Shown: positions 1 through 11,248, counted from the stretch's first letter. The stretch: DNA of 64,000 bases from Candida dubliniensis CD36 (GCF_000026945.1 NC_012862.1:922501-986500); one strand, 5' to 3'. Made by a program: numbers and translations. Notes: generated by a model not told the origin, from the sequence alone.

Positions 1-1032
1 AACATGTTTGGTGGAATCTTGACTTATGCCCATTTCAATCATTTTAATTGTTTCATCTCTAACGAAAATAATGAATTTGATAAGCACTCCACCTTAGATC
101 AACAAACAACCAGGAACATTGATGTTGCGATTGTTGGGGCACCATTTGATACCGGGACATCCTATCGCCCCGGAGCCAGATTCGGACCCGAATCAATCAG
201 AAGTAATGCTAGACGTTTAGGAAGTGCTTGGAAGTCAACCAAGAAGAGATTCAATTACCCAGTTGACCCTTATGATGAAACTACTCATAATTATTCCATT
301 ATAGATTGTGGTGACGTGGCTATGACTCCATTTGATAATCGTATCGCTTTAAATCAATTGTATCGTGGGCATAGAAGCATTTCTAAACATCAAGGGAATG
401 TCAATCAACATCCCAAAATCATCACATTGGGAGGTGATCATACTATAACCATAATGGCAATAAAAAATGTTTATGAACAATTAGGAAGAAAAATTAGAGT
501 ATTTCATTTTGATTCACATATTGATACTTGGGATCCCAAGAAATTGGGTGGTGGAATCACTGATTATATGTCATTAAATCATGGAACATTCTTACATTAT
601 GCCACCGAATTAGGGTATATTGAAACAAAAGGTAATTATCACATCGGGATAAGGGCACCATATATTGATGCTAATTACGACAAGCAACACGATGCTGATT
701 GTGGATTCCATATTATCCAAGCTAACGATATTGACAAGATTGGAGTTCAAGGAATCATTGATGAATTGACAAAGGACCCAGATATCCCAACTTATATATC
801 GGTTGATATTGATGTATTGGACCCAGCCTATGCCCCAGGAACAGGAACAATGGAGGTAGGTGGATTTACCACCAGAGAATTGTTGGCCATTTTAGATGGG
901 TTGAAAAATAAGGTTAACGTGATTGGTGGTGATGTTGTGGAAGTGAGTCCCCCATATGATACAAATAGTGAAATCACAAGTTTGGCAGCCACCAGTGTTG
1001 TTGATTCATTGTTGAAGTTAATGATTGTCTAA
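1..1032 (+). CDS. Agmatinase/guanidinobutyrase-type ureohydrolase (5' end outside window)
   Basis: Manganese-dependent ureohydrolase of the arginase/agmatinase family, which cleaves a guanidino group to release urea. Counting from the ATG at 4, the metal-site blocks are all present: GGDHT (143-147), FDSHIDTWD (169-177) and SVDIDVLDPAYAPGTG (266-281), giving the six expected ligands H146, D170, H172, D174, D268 and D270. The frame is open through base 1, and the first ~35 residues before the conserved core look like the tail of a longer N-terminus, so the true start probably lies to the left. The substrate cannot be read from the motifs: the GTGTMEVGG loop favours agmatinase or guanidinobutyrase over arginase. 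The gene ends with no partner on the same strand for 850 bases. Confidence 0.9.
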   Translation, partial: NMFGGILTYAHFNHFNCFISNENNEFDKHSTLDQQTTRNIDVAIVGAPFDTGTSYRPGARFGPESIRSNARRLGSAWKSTKKRFNYPVDPYDETTHNYSIIDCGDVAMTPFDNRIALNQLYRGHRSISKHQGNVNQHPKIITLGGDHTITIMAIKNVYEQLGRKIRVFHFDSHIDTWDPKKLGGGITDYMSLNHGTFLHYATELGYIETKGNYHIGIRAPYIDANYDKQHDADCGFHIIQANDIDKIGVQGIIDELTKDPDIPTYISVDIDVLDPAYAPGTGTMEVGGFTTRELLAILDGLKNKVNVIGGDVVEVSPPYDTNSEITSLAATSVVDSLLKLMIV

Positions 1033-1889
1033 AGAAAGAAATTCACTTCCCAACATACAAGGTTTCGTTTTGGAGAAAATAAGAACTATATAAGAGTGAT
1101 TCATTTCATGTTGAAGACACAATATGTTGACCTGACCCCAAATTATTATTAGAGATTAATCACGGAATACGAAATTTATTGTTATTTATTTTTTACAGTT
1201 AATATAATATACAAATTATACAATAATATTATTCTAGGTCATGTTATTGACTTCTGTTGGTTTGTAAGTATTTTATTTTACGTGATTTATTATATGAAAT
1301 GAAATACTAATGAATATGGGAAAGGATAAGAAATAATTAACGGAAATTAATAAAAATAATACCAAAAAAAAAAAAAAAATATTCAACCATATGGTCCATC
1401 CAAATGTCAAACTTTTTGATTTGGAACCAATTTCATTTGAGTGTTTTTTTTTGCAATATGCTCGTACATCGTGCTTTTTGGCTCTAGTTTACTTCAATAG
1501 TTTTCTGTTTCCTATCAGGTATAGATATAACAAAAAAGTATCAATAAAAGAGCAATTTAAGAGGGGTTTATATAAATGATAGCAAATTAAATTAAATTGC
1601 TGCTAAATCTAATCTTTCGATGCCCCCCAAAAGTCTTTTCTTTTGTATTCTCCTTTTAGCAGCTTATATAAAAAAATATAATTTCATGTATTAAAGCAAA
1701 GAAAGCAATCCCAAATAGTAATAATAATATAAATAATAATAATATTAATAATTCGGTATAAATAAACTAGAGTCAACCTTCTCCATCTTTTTTTAATATA
1801 GATGAGTTTGGCATTTTCTTTATTTACTACAGGATAAATTTGATATATTAAACCCATCTCCATTTTCCTAACTTTTATTAATAAAAATA
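1033..1889. other. Intergenic region, no supported gene
   Basis: AT-rich spacer with an A14-type homopolymer near 1363-1379 and TAA/ATA-rich runs near 1720-1755. Short open frames here lack coding character. The last 200 bases are the likely promoter of the small gene that starts at 1890. Confidence 0.6.
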
Positions 1890-2408
1890 ATGACATATCA
1901 AACTGGAAGAAAATGTTCACTTGGAATAGAAGAACCTATTGATATTTCTTCCAAGAATGTGCCACTTAATGCATTTTTAATTTATACCACATCGAGAACT
2001 CTACCAGACCACAATTCGACTGATTCATGGAATGAATACTATGATAGCTTGTCCATGACAAATAACACACAGGTAATGACAGGTTGTACTGATAATGTGA
2101 AATCAACCAACAATGTTCCTCGTTGTGTAAGTGGGGTTGAATCAAAAGTGGCTACTTCTGAAATGGAAACTTTGCACAGATGTCGGTTTTCAGTGTGTGA
2201 TTTGAATAATTTAGAAAATTATCTATATCAATCAGAAAAGGAATCCAACTCAGCAGTAATAGAACAAATAGAAGCACACAATAGTACAGGTATGAACACT
2301 TGTTGTAATTCAATAATTGATATTAATGCTCAATGTAATCATATGAAAAATCATAGAAGACGGAAATCAATTGCATTGAAATTTAAGAAACCACAGACCT
2401 TATTATGA
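1890..2408 (+). CDS. Orphan small protein, 172 aa, unknown function
   Basis: I do not recognise this protein. The frame starts at an ATG in an A-rich context (AAATAATG) and ends with a basic tail (HRRRKS... LKFKK) that contains a possible PKA-type site, RRRKS. The middle is Ser/Thr/Asn-rich and holds ten or so scattered cysteines, including a CC pair near residue 147. There is no signal peptide, membrane segment or known domain. It lies alone between the ureohydrolase and the convergent URK1. Its length and ATG-to-stop integrity make it plausible, but it could be a lineage-specific gene or a chance frame. Confidence 0.5.
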   Translation: MTYQTGRKCSLGIEEPIDISSKNVPLNAFLIYTTSRTLPDHNSTDSWNEYYDSLSMTNNTQVMTGCTDNVKSTNNVPRCVSGVESKVATSEMETLHRCRFSVCDLNNLENYLYQSEKESNSAVIEQIEAHNSTGMNTCCNSIIDINAQCNHMKNHRRRKSIALKFKKPQTLL

Positions 2409-2651
2409 TTGTTAGTAATGGATCTCTAATTTTGACTATGGCTTGGATAGAAAGATATTTGATTATGGTTTAGAGTAGCTTATAATAGAGTGTAGCTAGA
2501 AAGTTTATGCAGTTTAATTTACAAACAACAACTAGTAATATCTTCGTATAATTTGATATTCCCAGAAATAAAGTATTCACTGTAAGTATATAACCGTTTC
2601 TTAAAAAAAAAATAGCTTCACAATAGTCTCTTTCCTTGATAGTTTTCTCTC

Positions 2652-4280
2652 TTATTCTGTGCCAAAATATAGACTATCTATAAATCTATTTCTGAAATGC
2701 CAATGACTATCCAAAAATCCTTCATTATTATACCAAACTTTATTATTTGAATTTGAATCTTCCACACTTGATAATTTCCCAACAACTATTTTCACTTTAG
2801 GGAACACATTAACAATTCTTCTTATACCTATTTCTGTAGATAAATAAGTAATCAAAATAATATCTTGTTCTTTAACATGATGATCTAATAATACTTGAAT
2901 TGCCATAATGGCTCCAGCTCCACTAATAATTTGTGAATCAAATAACATAATTTTATCAGATAATTTATGAGGTAATCTTTCAAAATGTAATTGAGGTTCC
3001 CCCGTAGTTGAATCACTCTGAATTAATAATTTACCAATAGAAATTTCTGGGAATGATTTTTTAATTGATGTCATAAAGCAATCTCCACTACGAATTATAT
3101 TAATAGCATTATATTGATTTTGTAATAATTTTTTACCATGATAAACCCCTTTACCAGTATCGATATCAACATTGGTATAATTGGTCATATACTCTTGAGC
3201 TAATTCAATTAATAATCCACACATACGATTAAAATAAAATATGAAATCATTACGAGAAGTTGAATTATTAAATAAAATCGAATTGATTCCCTTAACTTGA
3301 TTAGTGTTTTGTAATAATTTAATATTGAATTTATCAATATCAAATTTTATATCGACCCCCAATTTTTTCAATCGTTGTAAATGATTTCTTGATTTTAAAG
3401 TTAATTGATTTTTAATATGTTTAATCATTAAATTTATAGCAATTGAATTATCTAATCCTCGAGGAATTACTAAATCAGCATTTTGTACTGTTGGATTAAT
3501 GAATTTTACAGCATTGGGTTTAACAAATCTTTCCCATTGTTGCATAGCACCACTTAAATCTCGACCACGATATAATATATCTCGAGTTAATCTTCTTGCC
3601 AAACAAATATCTAAATCAGTATCGACATATATTTTCAAATCCATCATATCTAATAATCGTTGATCATATAAGGCATACAATCCTTCCACAATAATAACAT
3701 TGGCACCATAAATGGTATTAGTTTTTGAAGTCCGATTATGAGAGGTGAATGAATAAACTGGAATAGTAGTTTTACCTCCTTTTTTCAAATTACCAATGGT
3801 TTCCACTAATAATTCAAAATCTAATGAATCAGGACAATCAAAATCATAATTATTGGCAAATGCAAGTTTACTTTCTTCCAGGGTCAATGGTTGATAAAAA
3901 TTATCAAATGATAATAACACTGTCCATGGTTGATTAATATCCTGAATGATTTTTTGAGAAATTGATGTTTTCCCTGATCCTGAATTACCAGCAATACCAA
4001 TGATATATGGTTCGGTCCATGGTGGGATATATGATGCCTTTGGTGTGGAAGTAAATGATGATTTATGTTGCAACTGTTGTTGTTGTTGCTGCTGCTGCTG
4101 TTGTTGATCATTGGTACTTTTCAACTCATATTTGTTGACATCTTCAACTAGATCATCGATGCTTTCAAATGGTGATTGATCAAGGTTTTCCACTGATGAG
4201 TTTATAAATGATAATGAATCCTCATCTGGAAGTGGTGAAATTCTACTTGATCTTCTTCTTGATTTTGGATGTAGTGGCAT
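2652..4280 (-). CDS. URK1: Uridine kinase with C-terminal UPRT-like domain
   Basis: Phosphorylates uridine and cytidine to UMP and CMP in the pyrimidine salvage pathway. The 542-residue protein has a Ser-rich N-terminus and a poly-Gln run (about 59-69). The kinase domain follows, with P-loop GNSGSGKTS (98-106), the LSFDNFYQPL substrate segment (about 123-132) and the RRLTRDILYRGRD lid region. The C-terminal third is a uracil phosphoribosyltransferase-like module, recognisable by the YHGKKL and SGDCFMTS segments and a degenerate PRPP loop (SGAGAIMA). This two-domain layout is typical of fungal and animal uridine kinases. The ATG at 4280 gives the expected length. It is divergent from PRP2 across a 300-base shared promoter. 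Confidence 0.93.
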   Translation of the reverse strand: MPLHPKSRRRSSRISPLPDEDSLSFINSSVENLDQSPFESIDDLVEDVNKYELKSTNDQQQQQQQQQQQLQHKSSFTSTPKASYIPPWTEPYIIGIAGNSGSGKTSISQKIIQDINQPWTVLLSFDNFYQPLTLEESKLAFANNYDFDCPDSLDFELLVETIGNLKKGGKTTIPVYSFTSHNRTSKTNTIYGANVIIVEGLYALYDQRLLDMMDLKIYVDTDLDICLARRLTRDILYRGRDLSGAMQQWERFVKPNAVKFINPTVQNADLVIPRGLDNSIAINLMIKHIKNQLTLKSRNHLQRLKKLGVDIKFDIDKFNIKLLQNTNQVKGINSILFNNSTSRNDFIFYFNRMCGLLIELAQEYMTNYTNVDIDTGKGVYHGKKLLQNQYNAINIIRSGDCFMTSIKKSFPEISIGKLLIQSDSTTGEPQLHFERLPHKLSDKIMLFDSQIISGAGAIMAIQVLLDHHVKEQDIILITYLSTEIGIRRIVNVFPKVKIVVGKLSSVEDSNSNNKVWYNNEGFLDSHWHFRNRFIDSLYFGTE

Positions 4281-4581
4281 ATTAGATACACATGTATATA
4301 TAAAGCTATTAAGACAAAAAAAGTAGTATTTGTGCTTTGTAGAGAAAGCCGTATGATTCTTGAAGATGGAAAAGTAGGGACTTTTTTTTTTTTAGTATCA
4401 ATTTGATCACCATCGTCGTCATCGCTCGCCAGGGCCAAGTCCTATGTCGTTCTCGAGGGAAGAGGGAGGGAGGGCAGGAGAGATGAGCCAGACACACAAA
4501 AAAAAAAAGACCAAACAAACTAAAATCAAAAATACAAACCCAATACAAAGACAAAACTAATCAAAACCAACCAGGACAAAT
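4281..4581. promoter_or_regulatory. Divergent promoter between URK1 and PRP2
   Basis: A 301-base spacer between two start codons facing away from each other. It holds an A/T homopolymer at 4381-4393, a GA-rich block (about 4455-4480) and an A9 run at 4499-4509. I see no clear TATA box or named factor site. Confidence 0.6.
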
Positions 4582-7182
4582 ATGGATACACAAACTGGGA
4601 GAGGGGTAAGAAGAAGAAGACAAGAATTGCTAGATGTTGATGATGATAATGATATAAATAATAAAGAAGAAAGTGTACAAGTGACGCAACAGGAATTTCC
4701 AAACACTAATTCAACTACGGAATCAACAAAACCTACAACCCCTCCTCTTCCTCCTCAACAAACACATTATAAAAGATCCAAACTGAAATATTATCAATTT
4801 AAACAAGAACTTGAAGAATTAGAGATCCAAGAAGATTTATCACCAAATCAACAATCACGATTAGATTATTTAATAAATAAACTAAACAATTGGAATAAGA
4901 ATAAAAACAACCACAACCAAAATGAATATTATAATTTACCATCATTGCAACAATCAAAAAATGAACTATTACATCAAAGACAACAACAAAAACAACAACA
5001 ACAACAACGACAACAATCATTTCAACCATCAAGGATGAATTGGGAAGATGAACAATTTAAACGAGCTGATCAATTAATTTTACAAAATGATGATAAGATA
5101 TATATAAATGATGATAAAGAATATGAATTTGTTTTTGATCAATCACAATTTGTCAATTATGATGAAAAAGAAGAAGAAGAATTACCTGGTGATGAAGAAG
5201 ACGAGGAAGGTGATAGAAATAATAACTCGGCTTCCATTAATGCTAAATACGATGAAGTTAGAAAATCATTACCGGTATATTCATATCGTGAAGAATTTTT
5301 AAAAATTATTAATGAAAATCAAACATTAATAGTAGTTGGAGAAACAGGATCAGGTAAAACCACTCAATTACCACAATATTTATATGAAGCGGGATATTCA
5401 CAAAACAATCGAATAATTGCTTGTACTCAACCTAGACGAGTGGCAGCTACTAGTGTGGCTAAAAGAGTTGCTGATGAAATGCAAGTTAAATTGGGTGAAC
5501 AAGTAGGTTATAATATTAGATTTGATGATAATTGTAAAGATGGCATTACTATGATAAAATATGTTACTGATGGTATGCTTTTAAGAGAATTTTTACAAGA
5601 TCCAACTCTTGAGAAATATTCTGTTATAATGATTGATGAAGCTCATGAAAGAACATTATCTACAGAAATTTTATTAAGTTTATTAAAAGATATTATCATG
5701 ACCACAACCAGGAAAAATGATTTAAAAATTATTATTGCTAGTGCCACCATTAATGCTGAAAAATTTTCCAAATTTTTTAATAATGCTCCAATTTTGAATA
5801 TTCCAGGAAGAAGATTCCCAGTCAAAATCCATTATACAAAGCAACCAGAAGCAAATTATATTCAAGCAGCAATAACAACGATATTTCAAATTCATATGAC
5901 TCAACCATTACCTGGAGATATATTAGTATTTTTAACTGGACAAGATGAAATTGAAACTATGGAAGAAATATTACATGATCTGATAGTTAAACTTGGTGAT
6001 CAAATCAATCCCATGATGGTTTGTTCTATATATGCTAATTTACCTCAAGAATTACAGCAAAAAATTTTCCAACAAACCCCGACCAACACCAGAAAAATTG
6101 TTTTAGCAACCAATATTGCCGAAACTTCAATTACCATTGATGGTATTTCTTATGTTATTGATCCAGGTTATGTTAAACAAAATGTATATAATCCAATAAC
6201 TGGAATGGAAAGTTTAGTGGTGGTACCATGTTCACGTGCCAGTGCTGATCAACGAGCTGGTAGAGCTGGTAGAGTTGGTCCAGGTAAATGTTTCCGATTA
6301 TTTACTAAATGGTCATTTTATAATGAATTAGATTTGAATCAACAACCAGAAATTCAACGAGTTAATTTGACATCAGTAATTTTATTATTATTATCATTAG
6401 GAATTAATGATTTGCTTGGATTTGAATTTATGGATCCACCATCAAAACAAGCAATAATTAAGGCGTTAAATTTATTATATGCTCTTGGGGCATTAAATTC
6501 ACAAGGTAAATTGACTAAAATTGGCAAGAAAATGAGCGAATTCCCTCTTGATCCCATTTTCACCAAATGTATTTTAACTAGTGATAAATTTGATAATACT
6601 AAACAAATTATTAGTATAATTGCGATGTTAAATGAATCATCAAATTTATTTTATCGACCTAAAGATAAGAAAGAATTAGCTGATAAGAGGAAACAAGAAT
6701 TTAATGATTCCCAAGGTGATCAATTTATGTTATTGAATATATGGCAACAATGGGTTGATTCCGGATATTCAGTACAATGGTGTCAAGATTATTTTATTCA
6801 ATATAAAACAATGAAACGAATTAAAAATATTTATGAACAATTGATTAGATTGAGTAGAAAAATCGGCATTGAAGTGAATAATCATCAACATCCCAAAGAA
6901 AGCAACAACAACGACAACTGTACTTTACTAACAGAATGTTTAATTAGTGGATTTTTCAATAATATTGTTAAATTGTCTCCCATGGGGGATTGTTATCAAA
7001 AATTGACTAATGGCAAAAATGGTAATAACAATACACCATGTTATATTCATCCATCTTCATGTCTATATAAATTAAAACCTAAACCCAAATATTTATTATA
7101 TTATGAATTGGTATTGACTAGTAAAGAATATATGAGAAATTGTATTATATTGGATGAAAAGTTAATTAAACAGTATCTATAG
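4582..7182 (+). CDS. PRP2: DEAH-box pre-mRNA splicing helicase Prp2-like
   Basis: RNA-dependent ATPase that in yeast remodels the activated spliceosome before the first splicing step. The 866-residue protein has a low-complexity N-terminus with a Gln-rich run (about 134-145) and an acidic block (195-212). The helicase core follows: Walker A GETGSGKTT (253-261), TQPRRVAAT (282-290), DEAH (352-355), SAT (387-389), then LATNIAETSITIDG and QRAGRAGRVGPGKCFRLF. The C-terminal winged-helix, ratchet and OB modules end in the YYELVLTSKEYMRNC segment shared by DEAH splicing factors. Length and lack of an S1 domain favour Prp2 (876 aa in S. cerevisiae) over Prp22, Prp16 or Prp43. Assignment within the DEAH family should be checked by phylogeny. 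Confidence 0.88.
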   Translation: MDTQTGRGVRRRRQELLDVDDDNDINNKEESVQVTQQEFPNTNSTTESTKPTTPPLPPQQTHYKRSKLKYYQFKQELEELEIQEDLSPNQQSRLDYLINKLNNWNKNKNNHNQNEYYNLPSLQQSKNELLHQRQQQKQQQQQRQQSFQPSRMNWEDEQFKRADQLILQNDDKIYINDDKEYEFVFDQSQFVNYDEKEEEELPGDEEDEEGDRNNNSASINAKYDEVRKSLPVYSYREEFLKIINENQTLIVVGETGSGKTTQLPQYLYEAGYSQNNRIIACTQPRRVAATSVAKRVADEMQVKLGEQVGYNIRFDDNCKDGITMIKYVTDGMLLREFLQDPTLEKYSVIMIDEAHERTLSTEILLSLLKDIIMTTTRKNDLKIIIASATINAEKFSKFFNNAPILNIPGRRFPVKIHYTKQPEANYIQAAITTIFQIHMTQPLPGDILVFLTGQDEIETMEEILHDLIVKLGDQINPMMVCSIYANLPQELQQKIFQQTPTNTRKIVLATNIAETSITIDGISYVIDPGYVKQNVYNPITGMESLVVVPCSRASADQRAGRAGRVGPGKCFRLFTKWSFYNELDLNQQPEIQRVNLTSVILLLLSLGINDLLGFEFMDPPSKQAIIKALNLLYALGALNSQGKLTKIGKKMSEFPLDPIFTKCILTSDKFDNTKQIISIIAMLNESSNLFYRPKDKKELADKRKQEFNDSQGDQFMLLNIWQQWVDSGYSVQWCQDYFIQYKTMKRIKNIYEQLIRLSRKIGIEVNNHQHPKESNNNDNCTLLTECLISGFFNNIVKLSPMGDCYQKLTNGKNGNNNTPCYIHPSSCLYKLKPKPKYLLYYELVLTSKEYMRNCIILDEKLIKQYL

Positions 7183-10135
7183 TATTATGTGTGTATGTGT
7201 TTATGTGTGTGTTTGATATATGGACAGTTCTAGAATCGATATTGAAAGGGGGGTCCGTCGTCGTTGTTGTCGTGGTCATGGTCCAAATGAAAAAAATTGC
7301 AACTTGCGTCTCCACGACTTATTATTACACGTCGTACTAGTTTTTGTGTGGGTTGATCGGTCGATGGGTCTGTCCGACAGTGTTCGTGGCCGAAAAAAAC
7401 AACTGAAATTCACGAGAATCAAACGAATCAATTAAAAAAAAAAAAGGGAAGAAAAACGAGACGAGACGAGACGAGACAAAACAGAACAACAATAACAATA
7501 ACAATAACAATAAATGTAACCAATATAAGTGTACTTTAAATCTAGACTGAAACGAAACAAATTCAATAAACAATTAGATGTGCATAATAATTAAACGCAA
7601 ACTATCACAACCATAATTTAAAAACCTTCTATTAAGTTACAAAATCAAAGGGGGATGTTTTATTTTTCTGGTTTGGTCTTTTTATCTGACGATGAGACGT
7701 GCGCGCGCCGGTTAAAAGCTGTCACGACCGTACGTCCTGTCAAGTTGAATCGTGGAGGAGGTGTCAAGATGCAAATACTAACAAGTGCATTAATATATGG
7801 GACTTGCTACTTTAAGTTTCAATGTCAAGTACCAACAAGTACCAGCACCATTATCACTTTTATTCTTGTAGCAGTTGAATGAATGGTTTACAAGTGAAGT
7901 TAAGCTAGAAAGGGCAAAATAATCACAAACAAACAGGTTGATTTAGTGTACTTCCTGGTATCTTAGTACGATATTTATTTCTGTTTGTCATGACAATCAT
8001 ATCAAATGATACTTACGAGATTAAGTTTTTCTACCAAAACAGCAAGCAGATATAGGTGACATCAAGTTGTTGTTATTACATAGATTGAATTTTCTGAAAC
8101 ACAACTTATTCACACTCACTTCTCAAGGCCACAAGTCATATTTCAATTTCCATTGTATTATAAAGTGTTTTGAAAATTTTTTTTTTTGCGACGAATCTTG
8201 AAACAACATTTAAAACTCATATCGGATGTGACTAAACTGTTGTTTCGGATATTGATTATTCCCATTGTTTGAATAGAAGAAAGAAAGAAAAAAAAGATAG
8301 TAAATTTACTTGCAATTGGTAAACAACAATGAATCAACAATTTCTTTTATTGTATGAACCAAATAAACAAATAATGTTAATCCAAGTGTAAGTGTAGGTT
8401 GTTGTTTCGTGATCGTGATGGTTGATAAAAGCGGGAGATCAACGACAATAACGGGAATTTAGCCTAAACCTGAGAGTAGAATATTATTATTATTATCAAG
8501 TCAGGAATAAGTTTGTGTTAATCTTGTTGTAACTATAATATCAACGATGGTTTATTATTATTGCAGAAGAAGAACTACACCCACCCAACCAACCCCCATC
8601 AATCCCAAAAGAGTAAATTTAGGAAAGAAGAAGAAAAGAGGAATTGAAATTGTAATTGGAATTGGGCTGAGTTTGACGTGCATTGATGATCAATATAACG
8701 ATTGCACACGACTATGAGGCGGCAGAAATTGGCGTTAATATCGTCAATCAATCAATATCCTTATATGCCACATCACCACGATCATCATCATTAGCAGCAA
8801 TATAAACATTGAGCCTTACACCTTTGTTGTTTAATCAACTATTATTGTTAGATTGATTCATTGATTTTCAAGTTGTTTAAATTGGGTAATAACAATAGTA
8901 TTAGTAATGGTAACTTACTTACACAATAAATAACATACGGGAGAATAGTAGAGAATAATAAATAATAATTCTGTTATTGGTAATGAATATTAATTACACA
9001 AAATTAAAAAACAAAACACGAAAAAAACGAAAAATAAAATAAGGAAAAAAATAAAAAATTTGGCGTGTGTGCGTGTACCAAACAATAACAATGACAAGAA
9101 AAAAACAGAACAGAACAGAACAGAACAAACACAAACCACCACAAGAAGAAGAAGAAGAAAGAGAAAGAGGAAGGAGGGAAGGAATTCTATCATTTTTTTA
9201 TTTTTAAATAAGGGATATCAAACAAAGGAGGGGGGGAGAGGGAGAGTGAGAGGCAAAGGCACAAAACATACAATGGAAGTAGGCCAAAATGGGTCAGGTT
9301 AGTACGGGTTAGTCCTATTGTAGTGGGCATGGTGGTGGTAGTGGTGGTGGCTGTAATGGGAAAGGCGGAAGAATGACAACAGAAAATTTTTTTTTCTCAA
9401 TGATTTGCACAAATCACACAAATCATACAAATCATACACATACACATATATTATACATAACAATGAATTTTATTCAACTAGTTAGTTAGTAGACTAACCT
9501 AATAAACTTATTTTTACCTTTAGAACAATAAAATCTTATTCCTCTTCCTATTACTACTACTACTAAACTTAGTTTATTCTTTCTTTCTTTCTTTTTTTTT
9601 TTTTCTCCCTCTTTTCATTTTCATTCTCAATTTCCTCTTCTTCTTGTTTTTTTGTTGAAGAGAAAAAGGAAAGAATTTTATCAAATTATCTTATTCATTC
9701 ATTCACTCATTCAACTACTTATTTTTATTTTTATTTTTATTTTTTTTATTATTCCCAAGTTTTCTTCTTTTCTTTGCCTTCGTGCTTAAACTGACTTGTA
9801 ATTAACATTCGTTTATCCCATTGGTCAAATCCAAATATTATTCGACTCGATTCGACTGAACTCATTCGTTCCAACCCAAATTCCAAACAACATATTCTTT
9901 AACTGCCCCCCCACTCCTCCCATTCTTATTGTTGTTGTTGTTGTTATTACTACTGGGTATTCTATACTTTTTTGTCATTCACTATAAACTAGTTGAAAAA
10001 ACAGGGTTATTTAGATCATTTTATACCACATAACCTTCCCAATCCGACCACTAATATTTCCTAGATAATTCCATACATAAGGACATTATCCATCACATTC
10101 AACTAATCAGATTACTCCACCCCTTACCCCCTATC
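7183..10135. other. Long intergenic region upstream of WSC1
   Basis: About 2.95 kb without a convincing gene, between the PRP2 stop and the WSC1 start. It holds several simple repeats: GACGA units near 7457-7477, ACAATA units near 7484-7512, CAGAA units at about 9108-9128, and pyrimidine-rich stretches from 9580 to 9780. A short GC-rich patch occurs at 7697-7740. Frames of 60-80 codons here are low-complexity or lack ATG context. It is probably a long promoter and 5' leader for WSC1, and a noncoding transcript is possible. Confidence 0.6.
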
Positions 10136-11248
10136 ATGGTTAAACTACATTTCTTTACAATCGCTGTATCGATATTTTATGCCAATTCATTATTAGTTTT
10201 AGCAGCAGATTTTTTTGCTCCAGCTTCAAATATAGGTTGTTATTCTTCAATATCAGGTGGTGATTCTAAAGGTGATTATAATTTTCAAAGTTCAGGTTAT
10301 TGTGTTACTAATGAATGTCCCAACTCACCATACGTTGCTGTTAAAGGAGGAGAATGTATATGTTTGAATTCATTACCTCAATCATCATCTAAAGTGAATT
10401 CAAACCAATGTAATCAACCATGTCCTGGTTATCTGTCAGACAAGTGTGGTGGATCAAACGTATACAATATTTATAAAGGTTTGGCAAGTTCTAGTTCCAG
10501 TGCCAGTTCTAACCTGGGGAGTTACGCCTCATCAACATCATCTGGGTCTGGGTCTTCATCATCTGGATCTCCATCTTCCAGTGAATCATCTTCAGTAACT
10601 GGATCCTCTAACAATAGTGATGATTCAGATCAAAGCACGGCGACAGTTGTATCTACTATGAGTAATTCCGATGGTAATGTTATCTATAAAACAATTACAC
10701 AAGAAGCTTCACCAACTACGTCGTCTGGGTCATCATCTCATGCTTCCACAACATCGTCATCTTCTCCTTCATCATCATCAACTTCCTCATCCCACCCAAG
10801 CGACTCAACTGATGGCAAGAATAATGGGAAATCAGAAAAGAAATCATCATCATCAGTGGGAGCTATTGTGGGTGGAGTTGTTGGTGGAATTGGTGGATTG
10901 ATTCTACTAGTTGCTGGTGGATTCTTTTATATGAGATACAGAAATAATAATAATGATGAAGATGAAGAAGAAGAATTTTATAATGATAAACCTCTTAAAA
11001 GATCTAATGGTTCCAAAATTGGTTCGAGAAGAAGTCCAAATGATTTAGAAATGCCAATGGCTAATCCGTTCCAACATCCAGCTGATGATCTAGTAAGAAA
11101 TAATAGTGTTCAAAAGAATGGATTTGTTGATCCTCGATTGAATCCAATAATGATGGGTCGAAGAAGATTAAGTGAAGGTTCACTTGTTGATGAAGCAGAT
11201 TATTCTCGAAAAGTACTACAAGTTGCTAATCCTGATGATACAAAATAA
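10136..11248 (+). CDS. WSC1: WSC-domain cell-wall stress sensor, type I membrane protein
   Basis: Plasma-membrane mechanosensor of the cell-wall integrity pathway, which in yeast activates Rho1 and then Pkc1 (PKC1 is also in this window). Residues 1-23 form a signal peptide. A WSC domain with eight cysteines spans about 30-115 (GCYSS, GYC, CPNSPY, ECICL, CNQPCPGY, DKCGG). A Ser/Thr-rich, presumably O-mannosylated rod spans about 116-235. A Gly/Val-rich membrane helix lies at about 240-267, and a basic and acidic cytoplasmic tail ends the protein. Residue 100 and a residue in the Ser-rich rod (about 127) are encoded by CTG, which reads as Ser in this clade and suits both places. The symbol is from memory of the Candida locus; WSC2- or WSC4-type naming is possible. 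Confidence 0.88.
   Translation: MVKLHFFTIAVSIFYANSLLVLAADFFAPASNIGCYSSISGGDSKGDYNFQSSGYCVTNECPNSPYVAVKGGECICLNSLPQSSSKVNSNQCNQPCPGYLSDKCGGSNVYNIYKGLASSSSSASSNLGSYASSTSSGSGSSSSGSPSSSESSSVTGSSNNSDDSDQSTATVVSTMSNSDGNVIYKTITQEASPTTSSGSSSHASTTSSSSPSSSSTSSSHPSDSTDGKNNGKSEKKSSSSVGAIVGGVVGGIGGLILLVAGGFFYMRYRNNNNDEDEEEEFYNDKPLKRSNGSKIGSRRSPNDLEMPMANPFQHPADDLVRNNSVQKNGFVDPRLNPIMMGRRRLSEGSLVDEADYSRKVLQVANPDDTK

Noticed and set aside
7655..7882. 75-codon frame in the WSC1 upstream region
   Set aside because: No family resemblance; its Arg/Val-rich part comes from a local GC-rich patch.
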